In this document: in pieces, positions 8,823 to 17,129 of the stretch
Position numbering within the stretch: position 1 is the first letter of the stretch
How the letters are laid out: every line of letters starts with the position of its first letter
DNA from: Rothia nasimurium
GTDB taxonomy: Bacteria; Actinomycetota; Actinomycetes; Actinomycetales; Micrococcaceae
DNA length: 64,000 bases
NCBI RefSeq assembly: GCF_004569295.1
Contig: NZ_SPQC01000005.1
Span: 1 to 64,000 of the forward strand
Reading direction: 5' to 3'
Notes under the pieces: model-generated
Databases searched by the model: none
Told to the model about the DNA's origin: nothing
The model's input: the letters and a program-made list of their open reading frames with translations, nothing else
Position numbers and translations under genes: made by a program

Positions 8823-9117
8823 CTTCCTAGCCCCCTTCTTTCTTCCCGTCTTCTGTGAGTCTCTATAGTACTCCAGGGTGTAGCCACTGTGTAGCCTAAT
8901 GTCGCAGGTATAACGCTGGGAATATACAGAACTATTCCTTCCAAGACCATAAATTCTCACCCTGGCGCCTCTGCCTGTTCGCTCGGCGGTGATTTAGCAG
9001 CAAGGGGCGTTGCGCAGATTACATTCGCGAGGCTTTTAGGACTAGGCTTATAGACGATACTGCAGTTGCCCTAGAGTGCGACTGCCCCTCTTATATCTAC
9101 TGCGAAGGGAGATTTCT
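8823..9117. other. Divergent intergenic region, PAC2/pepA
   Basis: 295 bases holding the promoters of two divergent genes. On the pepA side, TATAGA at about 9049-9054 is a candidate -10; no convincing -35 is paired with it. I see no RNA gene, repeat or open frame I would defend. Confidence 0.4.
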
Positions 9118-10632
9118 GTGAGCGATTCTCACGATTTGTTATTCTCTGTAACCGCCCCCGACCTTGAAGCCCTTGAGGCCGATGTGCTGGTGCTCGGTGT
9201 GTATTCCGGCAAGGAAGGCCCCTCACTGGCCACTAACCCCCTCGACGCAGAAACCGCCGAGGGCCTTGAGGCTATTTTGGAAGATTTGGGCGTCAGCGGC
9301 GGGCAGGACGAGCTCGTTCGACTTCCCGGCTTCGATGAAGCCGGCGCCGACGTCGTTGCCCTCATCGGCCTAGGCTCTCAGAAGGAAGACGCCGCTGCCC
9401 ACCGTGTTGCCCTGCGCTACGCAGCGGGCTCAGCCGTCCGCCAGCTTGCCGGTGTAGAGACCGTAGCCCTCGCCCTGGGCGCAGAATCCGTTGAGGAAGT
9501 AGCAGCTATTGCAGAAGGCGCCGCCTACGGCGCTTTTGCCGATACCCAGCTGCGGGCCAAGACTGCCGAATCGGTCAAGGCTTCCGTCGCCGAGGTTCTC
9601 ATTGTCACCGATGTAGCCCCCGCTGAGGCAGAAGGTGCTCTGACTCGGGCTCTCATTTTGGGTGAGGCCGTTGACCATACCCGTCGCCTGGTCAACACCC
9701 CGCCCTCCCATCTCTACCCCGAAACCTTCGCAGAGCGTGCCCTTACCCGCGTAGAGGACCTTGAAAATGTTCAAACCAAGGTCTGGGACTACGAAGAACT
9801 GGTCGCCGAAGGCTTCGGCGGCATCGCGGGTGTAGGCCAGGGCTCAGAGCGCAAGCCCCGCCTGGTAGAGGTCAAGTACACCCCCGAGAAGGCTGAAAAG
9901 ACCATCGCCATTGTGGGGAAGGGCATCACCTTCGACACCGGTGGCATTTCGCTCAAGCCCGCCGGCTCCATGACCACCATGAAGTCCGACATGGCAGGTG
10001 CCGCAACCGTCCTCAACGTCGTAGCAGCAGCTTCTGAGCTCAACCTGCCGGTTGCCGTACACGGCTACCTCTGCCTGGCTGAGAACATGCCCGGCGGCAA
10101 CTCCATTCGCCCCGAAGATGTGCTGACCATGCGCAGCGGTCACACCGTTGAAGTCATGAATACCGACGCCGAAGGCCGCCTGGTCATGGCCGACGGACTG
10201 GCCCTGGCCTCCGAGGGCGAGCCCGACGTCCTTCTCGACATCGCAACCCTCACCGGCGCCCAGCTCATCGCCCTGGGCGTGCGCACCGCAGCGGTCATGG
10301 GTGACGATACCGTCCGCCAGCAGGTTGTTGAAGCAGCTACCGAAGCCGGTGAAGACTACTGGCCCATGCCTATGCCCGAGCACCTGCGCAAGAGCCTCAA
10401 GTCACCCGTCGCCGACCTGCAGAACATCGGCTCCCGCTACGGTGGCATGCTGGTAGCAGGCCAGTTCCTCGAAGAATTCGTGGGCGAAAAGGACGGCGCC
10501 AAAATTCCCTGGGCCCACCTGGACTTCGCAGGACCCTCCTTCAACGAGGAAGGCCCCTACGGTTTTACCCCCAAGGAAGGCACCGGCCACTCCATCGCCA
10601 CACTAATTAAGTTCATCGAGGCCTACGCCTAA
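9118..10632 (+). CDS. pepA: Leucyl aminopeptidase (M17)
   Basis: A 504-residue cytosolic M17 aminopeptidase that removes N-terminal residues from peptides using two metal ions. The C-terminal catalytic half carries GKGITFDTGGISLKP (catalytic and metal-binding Lys near 268) and the family signature NTDAEGRL near 348-355. The N-terminal third is the variable macrodomain-like part. I choose GTG 9118 because GAAGGGAGA lies just upstream; an in-frame codon at 9076 gives an unsupported extension. Followed by a hairpin at 10663-10698, so probably monocistronic. Confidence 0.95.
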   Translation: MSDSHDLLFSVTAPDLEALEADVLVLGVYSGKEGPSLATNPLDAETAEGLEAILEDLGVSGGQDELVRLPGFDEAGADVVALIGLGSQKEDAAAHRVALRYAAGSAVRQLAGVETVALALGAESVEEVAAIAEGAAYGAFADTQLRAKTAESVKASVAEVLIVTDVAPAEAEGALTRALILGEAVDHTRRLVNTPPSHLYPETFAERALTRVEDLENVQTKVWDYEELVAEGFGGIAGVGQGSERKPRLVEVKYTPEKAEKTIAIVGKGITFDTGGISLKPAGSMTTMKSDMAGAATVLNVVAAASELNLPVAVHGYLCLAENMPGGNSIRPEDVLTMRSGHTVEVMNTDAEGRLVMADGLALASEGEPDVLLDIATLTGAQLIALGVRTAAVMGDDTVRQQVVEAATEAGEDYWPMPMPEHLRKSLKSPVADLQNIGSRYGGMLVAGQFLEEFVGEKDGAKIPWAHLDFAGPSFNEEGPYGFTPKEGTGHSIATLIKFIEAYA

Positions 10633-10662
10633 GCCTTACTTTCCAGGGAACTTTTACATTTG

Positions 10663-10698
10663 CACCCCGTTGCCCGCGTTCTAGCAGGTAACGGGGTG
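10663..10698 (+). terminator. Hairpin after pepA
   Basis: CACCCCGTT (10663-10671) pairs perfectly with AACGGGGTG (10690-10698). There is no T tract after it, so it may be a weak or factor-assisted terminator. Confidence 0.45.
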
Positions 10699-10827
10699 TA
10701 ATCATACCCACCCGAGCAATAAAACACCTGCCAATAGTGGCAGGTGGACGCGTTCAAGGGATAAGCTAGAAAACGACAGTACATAAGGGGGCTTAGGCCT
10801 CCGCGACCCATGCAAGGGAGCGTCAAC

Positions 10828-12204
10828 GTGGCCGATTCGGCAACAACAGAATTCGATATCCTCATCCTCGGTGGCGGTAGCGCCGGTTACTCCGCAGCTC
10901 TGCGCGCGGTACAGCTGGGCTTCACCGTAGGTCTGATCGAAAAGAGCAACCTGGGCGGCACCTGCCTGCACACCGGTTGCATCCCCACCAAGGCTTACCT
11001 GCACGCTGCAGAACTCGCTTCCGAGGCTCAGCACGCTTCAAAGTACGGTGTAAACACCACCCTCGAGTCCATCGACATGGCTAAGGTTCGTGACTACAAG
11101 GACGGCATCGTCGCCGGCAAGTTCAAGGGCCTGACCGGCCTTCTCAAGATGAAGAAGGTCACCGTCATCGAGGGCGGAGGCAAGCTCACCGGCAAGGATA
11201 CCATCACCGTCGCTGGCACCGAATACAAGGGCAAGCACATCATCCTGGCATCCGGTTCTGTCTCCAAGACTTTCGGCATCGAGATTCGTGACCGCGTGCT
11301 CACCTCCACCGAAGCCCTGCAGATGGACTACCTGCCCAAGAGCGCTATCGTTCTGGGCGGCGGCGTCATCGGTTCCGAGTTCGCCTCCATGTGGAACTCC
11401 ATGGGCGTAGAGGTCACCGTCATCGAGGGCCTGCCCCACCTGGTTCCCAATGAAGACCCCTCCATCATCAAGGTCGTTGAGCGCGAGTTCAAGAAGCGCG
11501 GCATCAAGTCCTCCCTGGGCAAGTTCTTCAAGACCGTTGAACAGGACGCCAACGGCGCCAAGATCACCCTTGAAGATGGCACCGTCTTCGAGGCAGACAT
11601 CGTTCTTGTTGCTGTCGGCCGTGGCCCCAACACCGAGGGCTTTGGCTACGACGAGCAGGGCCTGACCATGGACCGCGGCTTTGTTATCACCAACGAGCGC
11701 CTGCACACCGGCGTTGGCAACATCTACGCTATCGGTGACATCGTCCCCGGCGTCCAGCTGGCCCACCGCGGTTACCAGCAGGGCCGCTTTGTTGCCGAAG
11801 AAATCGCAGGCCTTAACCCCCAGGTTGTTGAAGATATCAACATCCCCAAGGTCACCTTCTGCGAGCCTGAGATCGCCTCCATCGGCTACTCCCAGCCCAA
11901 GGCTGAAGAGAAGTTCGGCAAGGAAAACGTTGAGGTTGCAGAGTACAACCTGGCTGGCAACGGCAAGTCCTCCATCCTGGGCACCGGCGGTCTGGTCAAG
12001 GTCGTCCGTGAGAAGAACGGCCCCATCATCGGCGTTCACGCTGTTGGTAAGCGCATGGGCGAACAGATTGGTGAGGCCCAGATGTGGGTTGTCTGGGAAG
12101 CCTTCCCCGAAGATGTCGCCCAGTTCATCCACGCCCACCCCACCCAGAACGAATCTCTGGGCGAGGCTGCAATGGCTCTGGCAGGCGCGCCCCTGCACGG
12201 CTAA
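10828..12204 (+). CDS. lpdA: Dihydrolipoyl dehydrogenase (E3)
   Basis: A 458-residue FAD-dependent disulfide reductase that reoxidises dihydrolipoyl groups on E2 proteins, passing electrons to NAD+. It has the N-terminal FAD fold (ILGGGSAGYSAAL), the redox-active disulfide in GGTCLHTGCIPTK (Cys46 and Cys51), the NAD-binding GGGVIGSEFASMW, and the C-terminal catalytic HAHPTQNE, where His and Glu form the acid-base pair. Start at GTG 10828 with AAGGGAG eight bases upstream; the in-frame ATG 10810 lies before that site. The downstream gene sucB is its E2 partner, separated by a 99-base gap with a hairpin. Confidence 0.95.
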   Translation: MADSATTEFDILILGGGSAGYSAALRAVQLGFTVGLIEKSNLGGTCLHTGCIPTKAYLHAAELASEAQHASKYGVNTTLESIDMAKVRDYKDGIVAGKFKGLTGLLKMKKVTVIEGGGKLTGKDTITVAGTEYKGKHIILASGSVSKTFGIEIRDRVLTSTEALQMDYLPKSAIVLGGGVIGSEFASMWNSMGVEVTVIEGLPHLVPNEDPSIIKVVEREFKKRGIKSSLGKFFKTVEQDANGAKITLEDGTVFEADIVLVAVGRGPNTEGFGYDEQGLTMDRGFVITNERLHTGVGNIYAIGDIVPGVQLAHRGYQQGRFVAEEIAGLNPQVVEDINIPKVTFCEPEIASIGYSQPKAEEKFGKENVEVAEYNLAGNGKSSILGTGGLVKVVREKNGPIIGVHAVGKRMGEQIGEAQMWVVWEAFPEDVAQFIHAHPTQNESLGEAAMALAGAPLHG

Positions 12205-12217
12205 GACAAGCCCCTGC

Positions 12218-12261
12218 GGTAGGCACTGGCCTTGACCCTGGTTATAGGGCCAGCGCCTACC
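12218..12261 (+). terminator. Intercistronic hairpin lpdA-sucB
   Basis: Arms 12218-12231 and 12248-12261 pair over 14 positions with one A/C mismatch. A TTTTT run begins nine bases after the stem (12271-12275). This could be a partial terminator that sets the ratio of E3 to E2, or a stabilising 3' end for lpdA mRNA. Confidence 0.5.
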
Positions 12262-12303
12262 CCCTACAGATTTTTATCACTCACAAGGAGAGCACGAAGG
12301 ACT

Positions 12304-13968
12304 ATGTCCACCACCGTAGAACTGCCCGCACTGGGCGAATCCGTAACCGAGGGTACCGTTACCCGCTGGCTCGTTGAGGTTGGCGAAACCGTTGAGGTTG
12401 ACCAGCCCATCGTTGAGGTTTCCACCGACAAGGTCGACACCGAGGTTCCCTCACCCGTAGCCGGTGTTGTTGAGAAGATTCTCGTTGAAGAGGACGAGGA
12501 CGTCGAGGTCGGCGCGCCCCTCATCGTTATTGGCGACGGCTCCGGCGCAGGCTCATCTGACGATGCCCCCGCCGCAGAAGCCCCCAAGGCTGAAGAGAAG
12601 GAAGAAGCTCCCGCAGCTGAGGAAAAGAAGGAAGAGGCACCCGCTGCCGCACCCGCGTCCTCAGGCTCAGCTTCTGGCACCGAAGTTACCCTGCCCGCCC
12701 TGGGCGAGTCCGTCACCGAAGGCACCATCACCCGCTGGCTCAAGGAAGTTGGCGAAGAGGTTGCTGTTGACGAGCCCCTCGTAGAGGTTTCCACCGACAA
12801 GGTCGACACCGAGGTTCCCTCACCCGTAGCAGGTACCCTGCTCGAAATCCGCATCCAGGAAGATGAGGACGCCGAAGTCGGCCAGGTTCTGGCTATCATC
12901 GGTGACGCTTCAGCCGCTTCTGCTCCCATAGAAGAGAAGAAGGAAGAAGCACCCGCTGTTTCCTCCACCGACGAAGCTGCCGAGGCTCCCACTGTTGAAC
13001 TGCCCACCGGCGAAAACGGCGAAGCCTACGTCACTCCCCTGGTCCGCAAGCTGGCCAAGCAGGAAGGTATCGACCTATCCACCATCAAGGGCACCGGTGT
13101 TGGCGGCCGCATCCGCAAGCAGGACGTCCTGGCTGCTGCTGAAGCTAAGAAGGGCGCTGCTCCCGCAGCATCAGCACCCGCTGCTGAAGCTCCCGCAACC
13201 GCAGCTCCTGCCAAGAAGGAAGCCCCCAAGGCTGCAGCGTCCTCAAAGCGCGGCACCACCGAAAAGGCTCCCCGTATCCGCCAGACCGTTGCTAAGCGCA
13301 TGGTTGAGTCACTGGCTGTTTCAGCTCAGCTGACCACCGTCCAGGAAATCGACCTGACCCGTCTGGTTGCCCTGCGCAACAAGGCTAAGGCCGGCTTCGA
13401 GGCTCGCGAGGGCACCAAGCTCACCTTCCTGCCCTTCTTCACCAAGGCAGTCACCGAAGCTCTGCAGCAGTTCCCCCAGTTCAACTCATCCATGAGCGAT
13501 GACTTTAAGGAAATCACCTACCACGGTTCCGAGAACATCGGCCTGGCAGTTGACACCCCCAAGGGCCTGCTCGTTCCTGTTGTCAAGGACGCCGGCGACC
13601 TCAACATCGCAGGTATCGCCAAGAAGATCAACGACGTTGCCAAGCGCGCCCGCGATGGCCAGGTCGGCCCCGAGGAGCTGTCAGGTTCAACCTTCACCAT
13701 CTCCTCCACCGGCCAGACCGGCGGTGTCTTCTTCACCCCGATCATCAACCAGCCCAACGTAGCGATCTTGGGCATCGGCTCCACCAACAAGCGTCCTGCT
13801 GTTATCCAGGATGCCGAAGGTAACGATGTTATCGCTATCCGCTCACTGGCCTACTTCTCACTGACCTACGACCACCGCGTTGTAGACGGTGCAGACGCTG
13901 GCCGCTTCCTGGCCTTCCTCAAGCAGCGCCTTGAAGAAGCAGCTTTCGAAGCTGAGGTTGGTCTCTAA
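12304..13968 (+). CDS. sucB: 2-oxoglutarate dehydrogenase E2 (dihydrolipoyl succinyltransferase)
   Basis: A 554-residue E2 acyltransferase carrying acyl groups on lipoyl arms within the 2-oxoacid dehydrogenase complex. Two N-terminal lipoyl domains each carry DKVDTEV, with the lipoylated lysines near residues 43 and 166; Ala/Pro/Glu-rich linkers follow each. The peripheral-subunit-binding domain (YVTPLVRKLAKQEGIDL ... GVGGRIRKQDV) lies near 240-280. The C-terminal catalytic domain ends with DHRVVDGADAGRFL, catalytic His near 524. Start ATG 12304 after AAGGAG and GAAGGA. Which E1 it serves cannot be read from the window; the actinobacterial SucB-type name is conventional. LipA and LipB, which lipoylate it, lie 2-4 kb downstream. 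Confidence 0.9.
   Translation: MSTTVELPALGESVTEGTVTRWLVEVGETVEVDQPIVEVSTDKVDTEVPSPVAGVVEKILVEEDEDVEVGAPLIVIGDGSGAGSSDDAPAAEAPKAEEKEEAPAAEEKKEEAPAAAPASSGSASGTEVTLPALGESVTEGTITRWLKEVGEEVAVDEPLVEVSTDKVDTEVPSPVAGTLLEIRIQEDEDAEVGQVLAIIGDASAASAPIEEKKEEAPAVSSTDEAAEAPTVELPTGENGEAYVTPLVRKLAKQEGIDLSTIKGTGVGGRIRKQDVLAAAEAKKGAAPAASAPAAEAPATAAPAKKEAPKAAASSKRGTTEKAPRIRQTVAKRMVESLAVSAQLTTVQEIDLTRLVALRNKAKAGFEAREGTKLTFLPFFTKAVTEALQQFPQFNSSMSDDFKEITYHGSENIGLAVDTPKGLLVPVVKDAGDLNIAGIAKKINDVAKRARDGQVGPEELSGSTFTISSTGQTGGVFFTPIINQPNVAILGIGSTNKRPAVIQDAEGNDVIAIRSLAYFSLTYDHRVVDGADAGRFLAFLKQRLEEAAFEAEVGL
12415..12830 (+). repeat. Near-identical DNA copies in the two lipoyl domains of sucB
   Basis: Positions 12415-12461 and 12784-12830 are the same 47-base sequence, 369 bases apart in frame, covering the lipoylation motif. 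Flanking codons have diverged much more, so this is either recent duplication or gene conversion between the two domains. Confidence 0.85.
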
Positions 13969-14003
13969 ACCACAGCTCTTAGTTCTCTGAACTAGGCTTT
14001 CGG

Positions 14004-14047
14004 GTGCCCCGCTGGTAGCAGCCAGCGGGGCACTCTTCTGTCTTTTA
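14004..14047 (+). terminator. Rho-independent terminator of sucB
   Basis: A perfect 12-bp stem (14004-14015 with 14022-14033) and a 6-base loop, followed by the T-rich TCTTCTGTCTTTT. Confidence 0.85.
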
Positions 14048-14116
14048 TAGGGTCTTGCGTGGTCACCCCCACACCGGTTTTAGTGGCGAACTGTCGCTAA
14101 ACAAACAGGTATTACG

Positions 14117-14122
14117 TAGACT
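14117..14122 (+). promoter_or_regulatory. Candidate -10 element of a leaderless promoter
   Basis: TAGACT ends seven bases before ATG 14130, and no Shine-Dalgarno is present in between, so transcription probably starts at or near the A of the start codon. Confidence 0.4.
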
Positions 14123-14129
14123 TGTCATC

Positions 14130-14513
14130 ATGGCTATCGCATTTTCAATTCTTCTTTTCTTGCACATCGTTGGTGCCGCAATGGTTTTCGGCCTGTGGCT
14201 AGGCACCTTTAAGCAGGGCATCGTTCTGCCCGGCCAGTTCCACGCGGCCCTGCTGCAGGTCGTTACCGGTTTTGCTCTCTACTTCATCCAGATGTCACAG
14301 AACATGACTCTGAACCACATGATGATTGGCATCAAGATGGTGATTGCCCTGGTCATCGCTGTAGCTGCCTTTATGGGCCAGAAGAAGTACAAGGCTGCCC
14401 GCGCCCTGGGCACCCCTGAAAACGGTAAGAACGTAGCCCTGGCCCATACTGTTGGTGGCCTGGCTCTGATCAATATCGCTATCGCTGTTTTCATGCAGTA
14501 CCCCCAGATCTAA
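14130..14513 (+). CDS. Small four-helix membrane protein
   Basis: A 127-residue, highly hydrophobic protein with about four membrane helices: residues 1-25, 33-50 (the Gln-Met-rich middle), 58-78 and 100-120, with a basic loop KKYKAARALG between helices three and four. I do not assign a family with confidence; the fold is like small integral membrane proteins annotated as hypothetical in Micrococcaceae. The ATG at 14130 gives a clean membrane N-terminus; the frame is open upstream to 14055 but without a start I trust. It is flanked by terminators on both sides, so it is monocistronic. Confidence 0.75.
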   Translation: MAIAFSILLFLHIVGAAMVFGLWLGTFKQGIVLPGQFHAALLQVVTGFALYFIQMSQNMTLNHMMIGIKMVIALVIAVAAFMGQKKYKAARALGTPENGKNVALAHTVGGLALINIAIAVFMQYPQI

Positions 14514-14542
14514 TAAGGCGAGAACACCTAGGTTCTTGATAG

Positions 14543-14577
14543 CAGGGGCGGTGTACCGGTTTGGTGCACCGCCCCTG
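14543..14577. terminator. Bidirectional hairpin between convergent genes
   Basis: CAGGGGCGGTG (14543-14553) pairs perfectly with 14567-14577, with further pairing inside. It sits between the stop of the small membrane protein and the pseudokinase stop. The T content after the stem is low on both strands. Confidence 0.6.
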
Positions 14578-14621
14578 GTCTATATAGCAACAGAGCAGCA
14601 GGGACTAGAGGGCGGACAGCT

Positions 14622-16187
14622 CTAGGGCTCTAGGGACAGGGGCCGCGCCTCAATCAGCAGGTAGGTTCCACCCTCGGCTTGGAGAATCAGCTCCACGCTT
14701 TGGAGCACCCTACCATCCTGCCGGCTTATACCCTGCGTTGCCAGTTCCTGGTCACTACCGGCGGGGCTATAGCCGGTCGCTTGCACCGTAGCCAGGAGCC
14801 TGTAGCCGTTCTCGGTTGCCGTAATCTCGCTGATATCAACCAGTTCTGTGCTCATATCGGCTAGAGCGGCTGCACCTTCATTTGCCAGTAGCTGGCTATC
14901 GGCTTCAGCCAGGGGTGAGCCTAAAACCGTATAATCGCTCATTCTCGCTGTTTCTCCCGAAGCAAGTACCCGGCTCCGGGCGGCTACGAGCTCTGCTGCG
15001 AGAAGAGCTATGTCGTCATCGCTGGGTTCTAGGGCTACTGCCTGGTCTTGCTCAACCGCTGCCGGGGTAGTTACATCATGCTGGGGCTCTGATGAGAACA
15101 GCTGGTACCCGGCCCCGCCCAGGGCTAGAGCCCCTATCAGGAGAGCGCCACTCAGGGCCCAGCGCTCCCGCAGATGCTGCCCTACCGGTAGTCGTCCGGG
15201 GCCTTTATCTTTCCTCCTAATATGGGGCAGCCCGCCTTGAGGCACCTTGCTCCCCCGCGATACATCGGGCAGTTTCCCGTAAATCTGGCGGCGTTGTTTC
15301 ACCGCCCGGCGGGGCTCTACTGGCGCAGGCTGCCTGTAGGCAGGAAGACGGGGACGCGCGCTCTGGTGGGCGCTGAGATGGAGTTCGAGGGGCTCGAGGT
15401 CTGCCGCCAGTTCAATAAGTGCTAGTAGGTCAGCAAGCTGGGGCTGCTGGGCACGAGAGTCGATAGCGTCCTCAAGGGTCTGGGCCAGGGCCTCGCTGGC
15501 CTGGGGTACAGCCAGGTTCAGGGGAGCCCTCAGCCGCATAGCTTTAGGCTCTTCCCCGGTGAGACAGAGCCAGAGCAGGGCAGCGCAGGCTGCGATGTCA
15601 TCTGCCTGCCGGCTCTTCTGTACCGCGGACGCCAGTGGGCGGGTATCGATATCGGGGGCAAGGAGTTTCAGCTCGCCCCGCACGGTGAAAACACAGTGGC
15701 GGGCCACTAGCGCAGAATAGGCAAAGCCCTGTTCGTGGAGGTAGGCCAGTGCCTGGGTGAGAGCCCGGGCAACGGTGGTTACCTGCCCCAGGGGCAGTTT
15801 TCCCTTGGCTCGGCAATAGTCGGCGAGGGTGCCAGCCTCGGCCGGTTCATACCAGATATGGTAGGAGTCCTGCGATGAGGTAACCGCATCGACCCTCAGC
15901 ACTGCGGGGTGAGGGGTAAGGGAACACAGCCGTTCTGCGGCTTTCGCACTAGCTTCTGTGTCGCCGGTGATCTGAGTCAGGGTATAGGGGCCCGCCTGCA
16001 GCTCGAGGTGCGCGGCACTTTGATAGCCGCAATCCACTATCCAGGTGCTGTGGTGGGCTCCGCTTTCAAGGCGGTAGCGCGGGGTTACATCGGGTAGGTT
16101 ACCGGGTATCGGCAGGGCCTGGTCGTTTTCTGGTTCAGGCGGTGCGGACGCCCGGGTCGGCTGGGGTAGGTCTATGGGGGTACTCAT
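14622..16187 (-). CDS. Membrane-anchored pseudokinase-like protein
   Basis: A 521-residue protein. Residues 40-270 have the layout of a Ser/Thr protein kinase domain (HPAVLRVDAVTSSQDSYHIWYE hinge, LTQALAYLHEQGF before the catalytic loop, DDIAACAALLWLCLTGEEP as helix F), but the key residues are missing: no glycine loop, no VAVK lysine, ARHCVF in place of HRD...N, and APDID in place of DFG. A basic Pro/Arg linker leads to one membrane helix near 343-363 (LSGALLIGALALGGAGYQL), then an extracellular 155-residue domain. Catalysis is therefore improbable; a scaffold or sensor role is inference. The start has no Shine-Dalgarno but a TATAGC six bases upstream. It is divergent from lipB. Confidence 0.7.
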   Translation of the reverse strand: MSTPIDLPQPTRASAPPEPENDQALPIPGNLPDVTPRYRLESGAHHSTWIVDCGYQSAAHLELQAGPYTLTQITGDTEASAKAAERLCSLTPHPAVLRVDAVTSSQDSYHIWYEPAEAGTLADYCRAKGKLPLGQVTTVARALTQALAYLHEQGFAYSALVARHCVFTVRGELKLLAPDIDTRPLASAVQKSRQADDIAACAALLWLCLTGEEPKAMRLRAPLNLAVPQASEALAQTLEDAIDSRAQQPQLADLLALIELAADLEPLELHLSAHQSARPRLPAYRQPAPVEPRRAVKQRRQIYGKLPDVSRGSKVPQGGLPHIRRKDKGPGRLPVGQHLRERWALSGALLIGALALGGAGYQLFSSEPQHDVTTPAAVEQDQAVALEPSDDDIALLAAELVAARSRVLASGETARMSDYTVLGSPLAEADSQLLANEGAAALADMSTELVDISEITATENGYRLLATVQATGYSPAGSDQELATQGISRQDGRVLQSVELILQAEGGTYLLIEARPLSLEP

Positions 16188-16193
16188 GCTTTA

Positions 16194-16199
16194 GCTATA
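16194..16199 (-). promoter_or_regulatory. Candidate -10 of leaderless pseudokinase mRNA
   Basis: TATAGC on the minus strand ends six bases before ATG 16187; no ribosome site lies between. Confidence 0.35.
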
Positions 16200-16369
16200 C
16201 ACCACCTGGCAGCGCCACCGCCGGGAGTATCCACAGGGGCAGCATTTACACTAGTCAACTGCATGAAGGTACCCTGTGGATAAAAACGGCATCTATCGTC
16301 ACAGCGCCACACCCCAGGTTCAGACGACCAGAGTCTCCCTGAATATTTTCACCCCACCACCAAAAGGGC

Positions 16370-16375
16370 TACCCT
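16370..16375 (+). promoter_or_regulatory. Candidate -10 of leaderless lipB mRNA
   Basis: TACCCT ends seven bases before the lipB ATG at 16383. A GAAGG falls only one base before the ATG, too close to act as a Shine-Dalgarno. Confidence 0.35.
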
Positions 16376-16382
16376 AGAAGGT

Positions 16383-17060
16383 ATGGCACTTTTGTTTGAA
16401 CGGGTCGGGCTTGCCCCCGACTATGTGGAATATACCTCCGCGCTGGACTACCAGCGCACCGTCCACGAAGAAGTCGCCACCGGCGTCCGGCAAAATACCG
16501 TCCTACTGCTAGAACACGAAGAAGTCATTACCGCCGGTAAGCGCACCGAAGACCACGAATACCCGACCGATAACCGCGTGCCCGTCATCAAAATTGACCG
16601 CGGCGGTAAGCTCACCTGGCACGGCCCTGGCCAGCTGGTTGGCTACCCCATCGTGCAGCTGCCCGAGCCTATCGACGTCGTCCGCTACGTGCGGGTGCTC
16701 GAAGAGGTGCTCATCAATGTCCTGACCGACCTGGGCATCACCTGCCAGCGAGTCGAGGGGCGTTCAGGCGTCTGGGTGCTAGGCGATGGCGCCCTGGTGC
16801 AAGACAAAAAAATTGCAGCTATCGGCATCCGCGTTGCAAAGAACACCACCATGCACGGCTTCTCCATCAACTGCAACAACCCCACCGACCCCTTCGGCGC
16901 CTTCATTCCCTGCGGCATCACCGATGCGGGCGTCACCACCATCAGCGAACAACTTGGCCGGAATATAACCCCCGCCGATATTGTTGACCGGGTAGAAGAA
17001 GAGCTGGCCCGTTACGCCGACCAGCTCGCCGCCGACTTCACACCGGCCCCCAGCGCATAA
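16383..17060 (+). CDS. lipB: Octanoyltransferase
   Basis: A 225-residue LipB that moves octanoyl groups from acyl carrier protein to lipoyl domains, the first step of lipoate synthesis. Visible motifs are GGKLTWHGPGQLVGYPI in the substrate tunnel, the lysine in QDKKIAAIGIRV (Lys142 or 143) and the nucleophile Cys177 in FIPCGI. The length is normal. ATG 16383 appears leaderless. lipA follows 69 bases later with its own Shine-Dalgarno, forming an operon, and the lipoylated SucB is coded just upstream. Confidence 0.97.
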   Translation: MALLFERVGLAPDYVEYTSALDYQRTVHEEVATGVRQNTVLLLEHEEVITAGKRTEDHEYPTDNRVPVIKIDRGGKLTWHGPGQLVGYPIVQLPEPIDVVRYVRVLEEVLINVLTDLGITCQRVEGRSGVWVLGDGALVQDKKIAAIGIRVAKNTTMHGFSINCNNPTDPFGAFIPCGITDAGVTTISEQLGRNITPADIVDRVEEELARYADQLAADFTPAPSA

Positions 17061-17129
17061 ACCGCTCCCCCGGCAGAAGCTGCCAGCACACCCACCACAG
17101 GTTTACCACCAAAAGGAGAACCCCACCTC

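Noticed and set aside
7857-8960. Longer PAC2 protein starting at 8960
   Set aside because: The 46 extra residues are basic/aromatic and the ATG at 8822 has AGGAAG before it, which matches the known start of the family.
11038-12198. 386-codon minus-strand open frame in lpdA
   Set aside because: Antisense of a clear lpdA; composition (Asp/Leu/Gly/Val-rich) and lack of any motif mark it as a shadow.
14055-14129. N-terminal extension of the small membrane protein
   Set aside because: Would need a TTG start in a non-hydrophobic stretch; ATG 14130 starts the first membrane helix directly.
15909-16342. Short plus-strand frames opposite the pseudokinase start
   Set aside because: They lack ribosome sites and have antisense-type composition.
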